Below are positions 1 to 7,475 of a DNA stretch of 15,388 nucleotides, piece by piece. The position numbers were made by a program, and so were the translations under genes. The stretch is from Burkholderiales bacterium (GTDB taxonomy: Bacteria; Pseudomonadota; Gammaproteobacteria; Burkholderiales; Burkholderiaceae_E). Numbering within the stretch: position 1 is the stretch's first letter; every line of letters begins with the position of its first letter. The DNA is taken from the NCBI GenBank assembly GCA_020348765.1, contig CP070753.1:2813893-2829280 (forward strand), read 5' to 3'. Under the pieces are notes generated by a model that was not told where the DNA came from, made no database searches, and was given only the letters and a program-made list of their open reading frames with translations.

Positions 1-272
1 AGCGGCACGAGGTGCCGTTCGGCGTCGCGTACTCGGTCGCCGACATCTTCGCCGACCCGCACGTCGCGGCGCGCGGCGACATCGAGACCGTCGACGATCC
101 CGTGCTCGGGCCGGTGCGGATGCAGGGCGTGTATCCGCGCTTCGGGCGGACTCCGGGCGCGGTCCAGCGCGGCGCCCCGCAGTTGGGCGAGCACAACGAC
201 GAGGTCTATCGCGGGCTGCTCGGGCTCGGCGATGCGGACATGGAGGCGCTGCGTGCCGAACGGGTCATCTGA
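1..272 (+). CDS. CaiB/BaiF family CoA transferase, C-terminal part (5' end outside window)
   Basis: Class III CoA transferases move CoA between an acyl-CoA donor and a free carboxylic acid in the cytoplasm. Only about the last 90 residues are present, so the catalytic Asp region is not visible. The reading frame is open from base 3. The recognisable part is the C-terminal pattern of the family: a segment reading VADIFADPHVAARGD (the 'hpq...R' region), then a V/P-rich strand, a P.FGRTPG stretch and a final GEHNDEVYRGLLGL helix. The TGA stop at 270-272 lies inside the downstream lyase gene, which begins at 253, so the two are translationally coupled. CaiB-type transferases often sit next to HMG-CoA-lyase-like genes, which suggests that one activates an acid and the other cleaves the resulting acyl-CoA. 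The substrate cannot be told from this fragment. Confidence 0.85.
   Translation, partial: RHEVPFGVAYSVADIFADPHVAARGDIETVDDPVLGPVRMQGVYPRFGRTPGAVQRGAPQLGEHNDEVYRGLLGLGDADMEALRAERVI
242..246 (+). promoter_or_regulatory. Shine-Dalgarno site that decides the GTG start of the lyase gene
   Basis: A GGAGG motif lies inside the end of the CoA transferase gene, 6 nt before a GTG at 253-255. An upstream in-frame ATG at 232 has no comparable motif, so GTG is the better start. Confidence 0.7.
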
Positions 273-1221
273 AGCGGCCGCGGGGCTGGGCCTTCCGCAG
301 CGGGTCGAACTGGTCGACGTCGGGCCGCGCGACGGGCTTCAGACCCTGTCGCAGACGATCCCGACCGAGCACAAGATCGAGCTGATCGAGGCCATCGTCG
401 ACGCCGGCATTCGGTCTGTGGAGGCGGTCTCGTTTGCTCACCCGAGAGTGCTGCCGCAGCTTGCCGACGCCGAGGCCGTGATGACCGGCCTGCGCCGGCG
501 CGAGGGTGTCGTCTACCGCGGCCTGGTGCCCAACCTGCGCGGCGCGCACCGCGCTTTGGGCTGCGGCGTCGACGAGATGGTTTGCCTGGTGAGTTGTGAC
601 GACGACCTGAACCTGCGCAACCAGGGTATGGACGTCGAGGCCACGCTGGCTCAGATCGAGCAGACGACCGAGCTGGCCCGGGCGCAGGCACGGTCGGTGT
701 CGGTCGTGATTGCGCTGGCGTTCTTCATGCTGGGCAAGGGGCCGACGCCATTCGAGCGCCTGCGCGCGATCTGCAGGCGACTGGCAGGATTCGGCGTCGA
801 GCGGCTCACGCTCGCGGCCAGTGTCGGCATGGCCGATCCGAGGCAGGTGTTCGAGACCGTGTGCCGGCTGCGGGCCGAGCTGCCGCGGGTGCAGTTCGGA
901 CTGCACCTGCACAACCGCAACGGGATGGCGCTGGCGAACGCGTTCGCAGGCTTGCTCGCGGGTGTCTCGTGGCTGGAGGGCTCGATTCTCGGCGTCGGGG
1001 GCGATGCCTGGTTTCCGGCCGACGACGTGACCGTGCTCGGCAACGTACCGATGGAAGACCTGGTGCAGATGACCGAGCTGATCGGTGTCGAAACCGGCGT
1101 CGATCTGCAGCGCTACCTGCAGGCCTCGCGCCTGGCCGAATCGATCCTCGGCCAGCGTTCGGCATCGTTCCTCGTGCGCGGCGGCACGCGCGCGATGCTG
1201 GCGTCGGCGCGCTGGGACTGA
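253..1221 (+). CDS. Hydroxymethylglutaryl-CoA lyase-like DRE-TIM metallolyase
   Basis: HMG-CoA lyases and relatives cleave 3-hydroxy-3-methyl acyl-CoA thioesters by a retro-Claisen/aldol reaction on a divalent metal. Numbering from the GTG start gives 322 residues, normal for the family. Seen: the N-terminal metal and substrate loop VGPRDGLQ with Asp27; the metal-ligand pair HLH at 218-220 followed by NRNGMALAN; and GNVPMEDLV at 263-271, whose Asn264 matches the metal-binding Asn. Odd: the flexible loop that carries the catalytic Cys in HMG-CoA lyase (LGGCPYA type) reads VGGDAWFP here, with Asp251 in the Cys position. The other typical loop (FGCPFEG type) reads FFMLGKGPTPFER. The fold and metal site look intact but the usual acid/base Cys is gone, so the reaction may be a related aldol cleavage or condensation on another acyl-CoA. 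It overlaps the CoA transferase by 20 nt and was probably made with it. Confidence 0.85.
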   Translation: MPNGSSEAAAGLGLPQRVELVDVGPRDGLQTLSQTIPTEHKIELIEAIVDAGIRSVEAVSFAHPRVLPQLADAEAVMTGLRRREGVVYRGLVPNLRGAHRALGCGVDEMVCLVSCDDDLNLRNQGMDVEATLAQIEQTTELARAQARSVSVVIALAFFMLGKGPTPFERLRAICRRLAGFGVERLTLAASVGMADPRQVFETVCRLRAELPRVQFGLHLHNRNGMALANAFAGLLAGVSWLEGSILGVGGDAWFPADDVTVLGNVPMEDLVQMTELIGVETGVDLQRYLQASRLAESILGQRSASFLVRGGTRAMLASARWD

Positions 1222-1226
1222 CAGGT

Positions 1227-1241
1227 GCCCCGTGGCGGGGC
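1227..1241. terminator. Possible hairpin terminator between convergent genes
   Basis: GCCCCG (1227-1232) and CGGGGC (1236-1241) form a perfect 6-bp stem with a TGG loop, 6 bases after the lyase stop and in the gap facing the convergent aldo/keto reductase. There is no T-tract, so intrinsic termination is only a suggestion. Confidence 0.35.
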
Positions 1242-1302
1242 GCGGCGGGGTTGCAGCATGCGCAAGGGGCCGCTGGTTTGCACCGGCCGGTCGTCCCGCG
1301 GG

Positions 1303-2280
<978 letters not shown>

Positions 2281-2375
2281 GGTGCTTCTCCTCTTGGGTG
2301 CCGAAAGTTAACGCGGAACGGGGCGGCGGGTCGCCGTGTGCGCGACGCCGCCGGCCGTGGCGGATTGGCGGCGGC

Positions 2376-3416
2376 TCAGGCGAGCAGCTCGCACAGGATC
2401 GATGCGGCACGCTCGACCTGTTCGCGCGCGACATCCAGGTGCGTGACCGCGCGGATCGTGCGTGCCGCGATCGCGTTGATCAGTACGCCGCGCTCGCGCG
2501 CCTGGGCGGTCAGCGTCGCCGCGTCCTGCGCGGGCGGCTCGAGATGAAACACGACGATGTTGGTCTGCAGCGCGGTTAGGTCGATTCTGACGCCGGGCCG
2601 CGCGGCCAGAGCCTCGCCGAGCAGTCGCGCGTGGCGATGGTCGTCGGCGAGTCGCTCGCGGTGATGGTCGAGGCCGTGCAGGGCACCGGCGGCGAAGATG
2701 CCGACCTGGCGCATCGCGCCCCCGAGCATGCGCCGGTGACGGTTCGCGCGCTGGATCAGCTCGCGCGAGCCGGCGAGCAGCGACCCTCCCGGTGCCCCGA
2801 GCCCCTTGGAAAACGACACCGCGACCAGGTCGAACGGCGCCGACAACTTCGCCTCGGACAGGCCGGTGGCCACGCTCGCGTTCCACAGCCTTGCACCGTC
2901 GAGGAATGTCGCCAGGCCGCGCGCACGCGCCAGCGCGCAGATCTTCACGGCCTCGTCTTGAGGAAACACGATGCCGCCGCACCGGTTGTGCGTGTTCTCG
3001 ATCTCGACCAGCGTCGTGGGCGGAAACACCGGCAGATCGCGCGGCTTGATCGCCGCCTGCACCTCTTCGGCCGTGAAGACGCCGCCCTGTCCGATTTCGT
3101 GCAACTGAACACCGGCATTGGCCGCCGAGCCGCCGGTCTCGTGCCAGCCGGCATGCGCTTCGCGACTGGTGATCACCTCGTCGCCGGGCCGGGTGAGTAC
3201 CCGCAAGGCGACCTGATTCGCCATCGTGCCGGTGGGCAGCCACAGCGCGGCCTCCTTGCCCAGCATCTCGGTCATGCGCTGCTGCAGCAGATTGACCGTC
3301 GGGTCCTCGCCGTACTGGTCGTCGCCGACCGGCGCCGCGGCCATCGCCGCACGCATCGCCGGCGTCGGGCGGGTCACGGTGTCGGAACGCAGGTCGATCC
3401 AGTCTTGATCGGTCAT
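2376..3416 (-). CDS. ltaE: Low-specificity L-threonine / allo-threonine aldolase
   Basis: PLP-dependent fold-type I enzyme that splits L-threonine, L-allo-threonine and other beta-hydroxy amino acids into glycine and an aldehyde. Its 346 residues fit the family. Seen: the N-terminal [15 protein letters not shown] signature (7-21) and [11 protein letters not shown] (31-41); PTGTMANQ (61-68) for phosphate binding; His88 in the AH....E element stacking on the cofactor; DGARLWNA with Asp173 and Arg176; and [12 protein letters not shown] with the Schiff-base Lys204. A near-perfect Shine-Dalgarno AGGAGGTG (top-strand complement at 3425-3432) sits 8 nt before the ATG, so initiation should be strong. 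It is divergent from the 2-hydroxyacid dehydrogenase across 226 bp and upstream of the aldo/keto reductase, which could reduce the released aldehyde. That link is inference. Confidence 0.93.
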   Translation of the reverse strand: MTDQDWIDLRSDTVTRPTPAMRAAMAAAPVGDDQYGEDPTVNLLQQRMTEMLGKEAALWLPTGTMANQVALRVLTRPGDEVITSREAHAGWHETGGSAANAGVQLHEIGQGGVFTAEEVQAAIKPRDLPVFPPTTLVEIENTHNRCGGIVFPQDEAVKICALARARGLATFLDGARLWNASVATGLSEAKLSAPFDLVAVSFSKGLGAPGGSLLAGSRELIQRANRHRRMLGGAMRQVGIFAAGALHGLDHHRERLADDHRHARLLGEALAARPGVRIDLTALQTNIVVFHLEPPAQDAATLTAQARERGVLINAIAARTIRAVTHLDVAREQVERAASILCELLA

Positions 3417-3549
3417 GGGTGCAACACCTCCTGTCTTGCGGCCGGTCGCGCGGCGGCTCGGCCTGCGGCTCGGGCTGCGGCGCGGTCGGGCGGGTGCGAC
3501 GTCAGGCTATGCTTGCAGGCAGCCGGGGCAGCGTCAACGACACTGCGTC

Positions 3550-3577
3550 CACGACGGGGCGTTCACGACGGCGCATT
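3550..3577. repeat. Direct tandem pair of a 14-bp motif in a divergent intergenic region
   Basis: CACGACGGGGCGTT (3550-3563) is followed at once by CACGACGGCGCATT (3564-3577), 12 of 14 positions identical. It lies between the divergent threonine aldolase and 2-hydroxyacid dehydrogenase genes, 66-93 bases before the dehydrogenase start, where an activator or repressor site would be expected. No clear -10/-35 pair was found near it. It could be chance in GC-rich DNA. Confidence 0.3.
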
Positions 3578-3642
3578 CGTGGCCCAACGGGTCGCGGCTG
3601 GCCGGCGCGGCGTCGGGATCGCGAGGCAGGGAGGTGCAGGCA

Positions 3643-4608
3643 ATGCGGGTGGTCTATTGGGCGCGGATCGGACTGGCCCGGCGCGAGGTGACACATCGCC
3701 TGGGAGAGGTCGCAGGCGCCGAGCTCGTCGTCGCCGAGAACCTGCCGGAGCTACTGAAGGCGCTGCCTGGCGCCGAGGGGCTGGTGCTCTACGATGCGCC
3801 GCTCGCGCAGGCGCGCAGCGTCGTCGAGGCCTTGACCGGTCCCGATGCCACGGTGCGCTGGATGCACTTCCTGAGCGCGGGACGCGAGGGCTTCGAGGCC
3901 GTCGGTCTTCCCCAGCGACTGCAGATCACCTGGGCTGCGGGCGGCGTCTCACCGACGGTCGCCGAGCACGCGATGGCGCTGCTGCTGGCGCTGGCGCGAC
4001 GCATCCCCGAGGTCGTGGCGCTGACGGCGGCCCGCCGGTGGGACCGATCCGTGGTCACGCGGGCGATATCGCTCGAGGGCCGCACGATGGCCATCGTCGG
4101 CATGGGGCACGTCGGTCGCGAGCTGGCGCGACGCGCCCGTGCCTTCGGGATGCGGGTCGTGGCAGCGACGCGCACGCCGCGGCTCGATCCGCTACTTGAC
4201 GAGGTATCGCCGATCGGGCAACTGCACGCGGTGCTCGCGCGTGCCGACGCGATCGTGATCACGATCGCGCTCGCCGCGCAGACCGAGCACTTGTTCGATC
4301 GGGCCGCGTTCGCCGCATGCAAGCCCGGGGCGCTGCTGGTCAATGTCGCGCGCGGCGGGGTCGTCGAGCAGGGAGCATTGCTCGAAGCGCTGCGGCAGGG
4401 ACACCTCGGCGGCGCTGCACTGGATACGACCGATCCGGAGCCTTTCCCAGCCGAAGATCCGCTGTGGGAGGCGCCGAATCTGCTGGTCTCGCCGCACTAT
4501 GCCGGCGGCGGCAGCCAGCCGAGCATGGACCGGCTGGCCGAAGTCGCGGCCGAAAACCTGCGTCGCCTGATCGCGGGCCAGCCGCTGGTGAACCTCGTGA
4601 GCCGCTGA
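3643..4608 (+). CDS. D-isomer-specific 2-hydroxyacid dehydrogenase
   Basis: NAD(P)-dependent cytoplasmic dehydrogenase that interconverts D-2-hydroxy acids and 2-oxo acids (glyoxylate/hydroxypyruvate reductase type). The 321 residues match the family. Seen: the Rossmann dinucleotide motif GMGHVGREL beginning near residue 151; Arg237 in NVARGG, which binds the substrate carboxylate; Glu266 in DPEPFP; and the catalytic base His285 in VSPHYAGG. The cofactor specificity loop reads AATRTPR, with basic residues and no acidic residue right after strand 2, which would favour NADPH (inference). The ATG at 3643 is chosen because AGGGAGG (3628-3634) lies 8 nt upstream. The frame stays open upstream to 3415, but that part is low-complexity Arg/Gly/Ala sequence overlapping the divergent promoter region. 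A SPTVAEHA segment near 105-112 matches the family's 'vaE.a' helix. Confidence 0.92.
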   Translation: MRVVYWARIGLARREVTHRLGEVAGAELVVAENLPELLKALPGAEGLVLYDAPLAQARSVVEALTGPDATVRWMHFLSAGREGFEAVGLPQRLQITWAAGGVSPTVAEHAMALLLALARRIPEVVALTAARRWDRSVVTRAISLEGRTMAIVGMGHVGRELARRARAFGMRVVAATRTPRLDPLLDEVSPIGQLHAVLARADAIVITIALAAQTEHLFDRAAFAACKPGALLVNVARGGVVEQGALLEALRQGHLGGAALDTTDPEPFPAEDPLWEAPNLLVSPHYAGGGSQPSMDRLAEVAAENLRRLIAGQPLVNLVSR

Positions 4609-4669
4609 CGGAGGTCCGGGCCCGAACGCGGCCGGGAGATGGCGCGGCCGTCGGAGACGCCCTGGTGGC

Positions 4670-4687
4670 ACCGCGCTCGGGCGCGGT
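4670..4687. terminator. Possible hairpin between convergent dehydrogenase and regulator genes
   Basis: ACCGCGC (4670-4676), loop TCGG, GCGCGGT (4681-4687) form a perfect 7-bp stem with a stable tetraloop-like turn. Outer GGTGGC and GCCACC blocks at 4664-4669 and 4694-4699 could extend it. It lies between converging genes. The following GTTTGA is only a weak U-tract on the top strand. Confidence 0.4.
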
Positions 4688-4724
4688 GTTTGATGCCACC
4701 CCGACCACGCGGTCCGCGCCGTTT

Positions 4725-4967
4725 CTATGCGGGGCGCTTCGGTTTCCTTCCGGGAGCTGCCGGCGGAATGTAGCCCGAGATGCGGTACAACCAGCCCTCG
4801 GTTCGACCGCCGTCCTCGAAGCGGGTGACATTGCAGGTCATGATCGCGCCGGCGGCTGCGAGTTCGGCTGCGCGCTCGCGCACCGTTGCCAGCGGCATGC
4901 CCGTCTCGGCGGCGATTTCGGCATCGAGCCGCTCGCCGTGCTTCTCGAGGCACTGAAGGATTTCCAT
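4725..4967 (-). CDS. Small putative winged-helix/HTH DNA-binding protein
   Basis: This 80-residue protein reads as a short helix-turn-helix unit. MEILQCLEKHGERLDAEIAA resembles helices 1-2, TGMPLATVRERAAELAAAG a recognition helix and its partner, and IMTCNVTRFEDGG...GWLYRISGYIPPA a two-stranded wing. The tail GRKPKRP is basic. Small proteins of this type in betaproteobacteria are usually annotated as ArsR/MarR-like regulators; the role is unknown. The ATG at 4967 is preferred because AGAGGG lies 5 nt upstream. An in-frame TTG at 4985 would add six residues (MKKRAS) but overlaps that Shine-Dalgarno site. It could control the adjacent esterase or the divergent/convergent dehydrogenase, but nothing in the sequence proves a target. 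No metal-binding Cys cluster is present, so a metal-sensing ArsR role is unlikely. Confidence 0.72.
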   Translation of the reverse strand: MEILQCLEKHGERLDAEIAAETGMPLATVRERAAELAAAGAIMTCNVTRFEDGGRTEGWLYRISGYIPPAAPGRKPKRPA

Positions 4968-4972
4968 CGAGG

Positions 4973-4978
4973 CCCTCT
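4973..4978 (-). promoter_or_regulatory. Shine-Dalgarno site favouring the ATG over the upstream TTG start
   Basis: Bottom-strand AGAGGG sits 5 nt before the ATG at 4967 of the small regulator. It falls inside the extra codons that the alternative TTG start at 4985 would add. Confidence 0.55.
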
Positions 4979-5013
4979 TTTTCAAAAACCACTCAGTTTA
5001 ACAGGTTCGGGCC

Positions 5014-5175
5014 TCATTGCCTGCGGCCGCGGCATCGGTACGCATCGCCGGTCGCGCGCTGCACCGATGCCGACGCCCGCGCCGAGGCCGGCACCACTGG
5101 CACCCGCGCCGAGGCCGGCACCACTGGCACCCGCGCCAGTGCCGGCACCGGTGCCAGCCTGCCGGAGGACGTCAT
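5014..5175 (-). CDS. Questionable 53-residue repeat-containing ORF coupled to the esterase stop
   Basis: An ATG at 5175 overlaps the esterase stop as ATGA, the arrangement of translational coupling, and opens a 53-codon frame ending at TGA 5014-5016. The predicted peptide is rich in Ala, Val, Pro and Arg and contains two exact copies of a 9-residue unit (ARVPVVPAS) set by the 27-bp DNA tandem repeat. It has no recognisable domain. The compositional bias, lack of its own Shine-Dalgarno site and dependence on a DNA repeat make a chance frame quite possible. Confidence 0.2.
   Translation of the reverse strand: MTSSGRLAPVPALARVPVVPASARVPVVPASARASASVQRATGDAYRCRGRRQ
5076..5137. repeat. 27-bp tandem repeat, about 2.3 perfect copies plus a decayed copy
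   Basis: The unit GCCGAGGCCGGCACCACTGGC plus ACCCGC occurs at 5081-5107 and again at 5108-5134. Identity at a 27-base offset holds from 5076-5110 to 5103-5137. A degenerate third copy continues to about 5156 and contains the 12-bp palindrome GGCACCGGTGCC (5144-5155). An ACTGGC (5123-5128) / GCCAGT (5135-5140) hairpin is also present. It lies between the 3' end of the esterase gene and the small regulator gene. Confidence 0.9.
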
Positions 5176-6113
5176 CGCTGCAACGCCTTTCCTAGCATCG
5201 CTGCACAGAGATCCACCGCGGCATTGGCCTCGTCGATCACCTTGCCCATCGGCACGAAGCCGTGGATCTGGCGCTCGAAGCAGAGATATGTGGCCCGGTT
5301 TCCGGCTTCCGACAGCCGCTGGGCGTACTGAAGGCCCTCGTCGCGTAGCGGGTCGTAGCCGGCGGTCAGCACCAGAGAGGGCGGCAACGCCGACAGGTCG
5401 TCACGGAGCAGGGGCGAGGCACGCCAGTCCAGGTCATGCGCCGGGTCGTCGATGTAGTGGTCGTGGAAATAGGTGATCGTGTCGCTGGTCAGGAGGTAGC
5501 CCTGCCCATTGGTCCGGTGCGACGGGGCACTGCGGCGCATGTCGGTTGCCGGGTAGATCAGCAACTGAAAGGCGAGCGCCAGATCGCCGCGATCGCGGGC
5601 GGTGATCGCCACCACCGCGGCAAGGTTGCCGCCGGCGCTGTCGCCCCCGACCGCCAGGCGGCTCCGATCGAGGCCGAGCGCCTCGGCATTGCGCGCGATC
5701 CACCAGGTGGCCGAGATGCTGTCCTCGACGGCGGCCGGGAAGCGATGTTCGGGACCCATCCGGTAGTCGACCGACAGCACGGCGCAGCCGGCTCCGTTGG
5801 CGAGCATGCGGCACAGCGTGTCATGCGTGTCCAGGTCGCCGATGGTCCAGCCGCCGCCGTGGTAGTACACGAGCGCCGGCAGCAGCGCCTGCTCGCCTGC
5901 GCCCAGCGGCCGATAGGCGCGCACCGGGATCGGGCCGAGCGGACCTTCGGCCTGCAACTCGCCAACCCGGCTCACCTGCGGCGGCTCCGGTTGCGTGAAG
6001 GCGCGTCGGTCCCGGTAGGCGCCCCGGGCCTGCTCCGGCGACAGCGCGTGGGTCGGCGCGATACCGGACTGCTCGATCAGGTCGAGCAGGGCACGCGTCT
6101 GCGGATGCAGCAT
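5172..6113 (-). CDS. Alpha/beta hydrolase, HSL family (family IV esterase/lipase)
   Basis: Carboxylic-ester hydrolase of the hormone-sensitive-lipase branch; probably cytoplasmic, as there is no signal peptide. Its 313 residues are typical. Seen: the oxyanion-hole motif HGGGW at 85-89; YRMGPEHRFPAAVED (118-131), a hallmark of the family; GDSAGGNLA with nucleophile Ser159; Asp254 in GYDPLRDEG; and His284 in RQIHGFV. The N-terminal cap helix (about 1-40) is also present. The ATG at 6113 has GGAG about 6 nt upstream. The gene ends in ATGA, overlapping a doubtful small frame, and is followed by a tandem repeat zone. It is divergent from the racemase/TRAP operon, so the 609-bp region between them may hold control sites for both. 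Short-chain ester substrates are usual for this family; the physiological one is unknown. Confidence 0.94.
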   Translation of the reverse strand: MLHPQTRALLDLIEQSGIAPTHALSPEQARGAYRDRRAFTQPEPPQVSRVGELQAEGPLGPIPVRAYRPLGAGEQALLPALVYYHGGGWTIGDLDTHDTLCRMLANGAGCAVLSVDYRMGPEHRFPAAVEDSISATWWIARNAEALGLDRSRLAVGGDSAGGNLAAVVAITARDRGDLALAFQLLIYPATDMRRSAPSHRTNGQGYLLTSDTITYFHDHYIDDPAHDLDWRASPLLRDDLSALPPSLVLTAGYDPLRDEGLQYAQRLSEAGNRATYLCFERQIHGFVPMGKVIDEANAAVDLCAAMLGKALQR

Positions 6114-6278
6114 GTGAAGCTCCGTGTCGGATCAGGGGCGGCAGCCCGGGTGCGGCGACGCGCGCGCCGCGCCCACGGCCCGGTCGCGGCACGCCGGGCC
6201 GAGCCCCCCGATCGTATCCGGTCCGGGCCTGGCACCGGTGCGCGGGAGCGGGCTGGTTACGGACGCGACACGGGCGAC

Positions 6279-6308
6279 TGCCGACACAAATTGACAGTCA
6301 TGCCGACA
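6279..6308. promoter_or_regulatory. Direct repeat pair TGCCGACA framing a -35 box (candidate operator)
   Basis: TGCCGACA occurs at 6279-6286 and 6301-6308, 22 bp from start to start, about two helical turns. The perfect -35 hexamer TTGACA (6291-6296) lies between them. This geometry fits a regulator dimer binding on one face of the helix. The regulator is unknown. Confidence 0.35.
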
Positions 6309-6320
6309 TCGTTGTACACA
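6291..6320 (+). promoter_or_regulatory. Candidate sigma-70 promoter toward the racemase/TRAP operon
   Basis: TTGACA at 6291-6296 is a perfect -35 match in an AT-richer patch of an otherwise GC-rich region. TACACA at 6315-6320 after an 18-bp spacer is a weak -10 (3 of 6). The next gene on this strand starts about 400 bp downstream, so a long leader would result. It may instead serve a small leader frame. Confidence 0.35.
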
Positions 6321-6573
6321 GCAACGTTCTGGCCCCGGTCTCCGGAGGCGTCGGGGCGATAGGCGCGTGTGCATGCCCCGATCACGCACGCCGCGCGCGG
6401 GGCTGCGCTGGTACGGCTCTTGCATGCGGTCAGCGGGCACGCCGGTAATGCCGCAGTGCACCGTCGACGAGCGAACCGGAGCCGACCGAAAGACGCGATG
6501 TCACCAATTCGACGCATCGCGCCCGAATCTGGTGCACGAACGAATCAGCGGTGAGCGCTGACACCTGGATCTC

Positions 6574-6723
6574 ATGCTGCCAAACGCGAGCGTCCCCACC
6601 GCAAGCGACGTCTATCCGGCCGACACCGGCGTTTCGGACGGTCGCAAGGTTGACGCTGGCCCGGGCCGCTACCGGTTCCTGCCCTGCGGCGCGCCGACCC
6701 TGGTGCCACCCGGGTCTGGCTGA
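6574..6723 (+). CDS. Questionable 49-residue leader ORF overlapping the racemase-like start
   Basis: An ATG at 6574 opens 49 codons ending in TGA at 6721-6723, which shares its last base with the ATG of the racemase-like gene (TGATG). Third codon positions are mostly G or C, as in real genes here. The peptide (starts MLPNASVPTASDVYP, ends VPPGSG) has no recognisable domain, and only a weak Shine-Dalgarno site precedes it. It could be a coupling leader or chance. Confidence 0.22.
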   Translation: MLPNASVPTASDVYPADTGVSDGRKVDAGPGRYRFLPCGAPTLVPPGSG

Positions 6724-7475
6724 TGCGACTGCTGCTGATCAATCCGAACATCTCCGAGAGCGTCTCGGAGCTCATTCGCGCCGAGGCAGAGCGCTCGGCC
6801 TCGGCCGGCGTGCAGATCGAGGTCCTGACCGCAGTGTTCGGGGTGGCCTACATCGAGACCCGCTTCGAGGCGCTGATCGGTGCCTACGCGGCGGCGCAGC
6901 TGGCTGCCGAGCACCATTCGCGGGCCGATGCCGTGGTCGTCGCCGCGTTCGGCGACCCGGGGCTGCCCGGCCTCAGAGAGGCGCTGCCCTTGCCGGTGAC
7001 CGGTCTGACCGAGGCCGCGCTGGCCAGTGCCTGCCTGCTCGGCCATCGGTTTTCGATCGTCGCGATTTCGCAGCGCATTCGCGCCTGGTACCGCGAGACG
7101 GTCGAGGCTTACGGTCTGATCGGGCGGCTGGCCAGCATCCGCGGGCTCGACGAACGGCTGGCCAGCATCGGCAGCGTGCAGCAGGACCAGGGCGAGCGGC
7201 TGGTGGCGCTGGCCGAGCGCTGTGTCGACGAAGACGGGGCAGACGTGATCGTGCTCGCGGGCGCGCCGCTCGCCGGCCTGGCCCGCAACCTCGCCGGCCG
7301 GCTTCCGGTGCCGGCGGTCGACGGAGTCTCGAGCGCCGTGCGTCATGCCGAGACGCTGGTGCGGCTCGCCGCAGGGCGCGCGCACCGCGGCAGCTTCGCG
7401 CCGCCGCCGGCCAAGCCGCACCGCGGGCTTCCGGCCTCGATCGCCGCGCTGCTAGACGCCGGGTCGAGGCCATGA
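6723..7475 (+). CDS. Asp/Glu/hydantoin racemase family protein lacking both catalytic cysteines
   Basis: The 250-residue protein has the overall pattern of hydantoin (HyuE-like) racemases: MRLLLINPNISESVSE at the N-terminus, VVVAAFGDPGL at 71-81, LLGHRFSIV at 105-113 and ADVIVLAGAPLAGLA at 173-187. Racemases of this family use two cysteines, one in a CFGDPG-type motif and one in a GCAGM-type motif. Here these positions hold Ala75 and about Gly180. The only cysteines (104 and 167) lie elsewhere, so classic two-base racemisation is not expected. It may be a decarboxylase- or isomerase-like relative, a binding protein, or inactive. A 10-residue unit is duplicated at 131-150 (GLIGRLASIR then GLDERLASIG). 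No good Shine-Dalgarno site precedes the ATG, which fits coupling from the small upstream frame. It heads the TRAP/amidohydrolase operon. Confidence 0.82.
   Translation: MRLLLINPNISESVSELIRAEAERSASAGVQIEVLTAVFGVAYIETRFEALIGAYAAAQLAAEHHSRADAVVVAAFGDPGLPGLREALPLPVTGLTEAALASACLLGHRFSIVAISQRIRAWYRETVEAYGLIGRLASIRGLDERLASIGSVQQDQGERLVALAERCVDEDGADVIVLAGAPLAGLARNLAGRLPVPAVDGVSSAVRHAETLVRLAAGRAHRGSFAPPPAKPHRGLPASIAALLDAGSRP

Larger units (their letters stand above)
6114..6722. other. 609-bp intergenic region between divergent esterase and racemase/TRAP operon
   Basis: No convincing gene of normal size is visible. Several frames are open in all directions, as expected at this GC content, but their translations are Arg/Pro/Ala-rich with no motif. 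Contents I can point to: a promoter candidate near 6291-6320 with flanking direct repeats, a GCACCGGTGC palindrome at 6232-6241, and a possible 49-codon leader frame (6574-6723) that overlaps the start of the racemase-like gene. Confidence 0.6.

Noticed and set aside
3415..3642. N-terminal extension of the 2-hydroxyacid dehydrogenase to 3415
   Set aside because: The extra 76 residues are low-complexity and cover the divergent promoter region; the ATG at 3643 has a good Shine-Dalgarno site and gives the usual length.
2631..4199. Open frame of 522 codons on the + strand
   Set aside because: It spans the threonine aldolase antisense strand and the dehydrogenase in another frame; low-complexity translation with no domain.
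5076..5156. CRISPR-like array
   Set aside because: The copies are tandem without unique spacers, only about two are intact, and no cas gene is present.
6132..6561. Protein-coding frames on either strand in the 6.1-6.6 kb gap
   Set aside because: Several overlapping frames are open but none has a Shine-Dalgarno site, domain or convincing composition.
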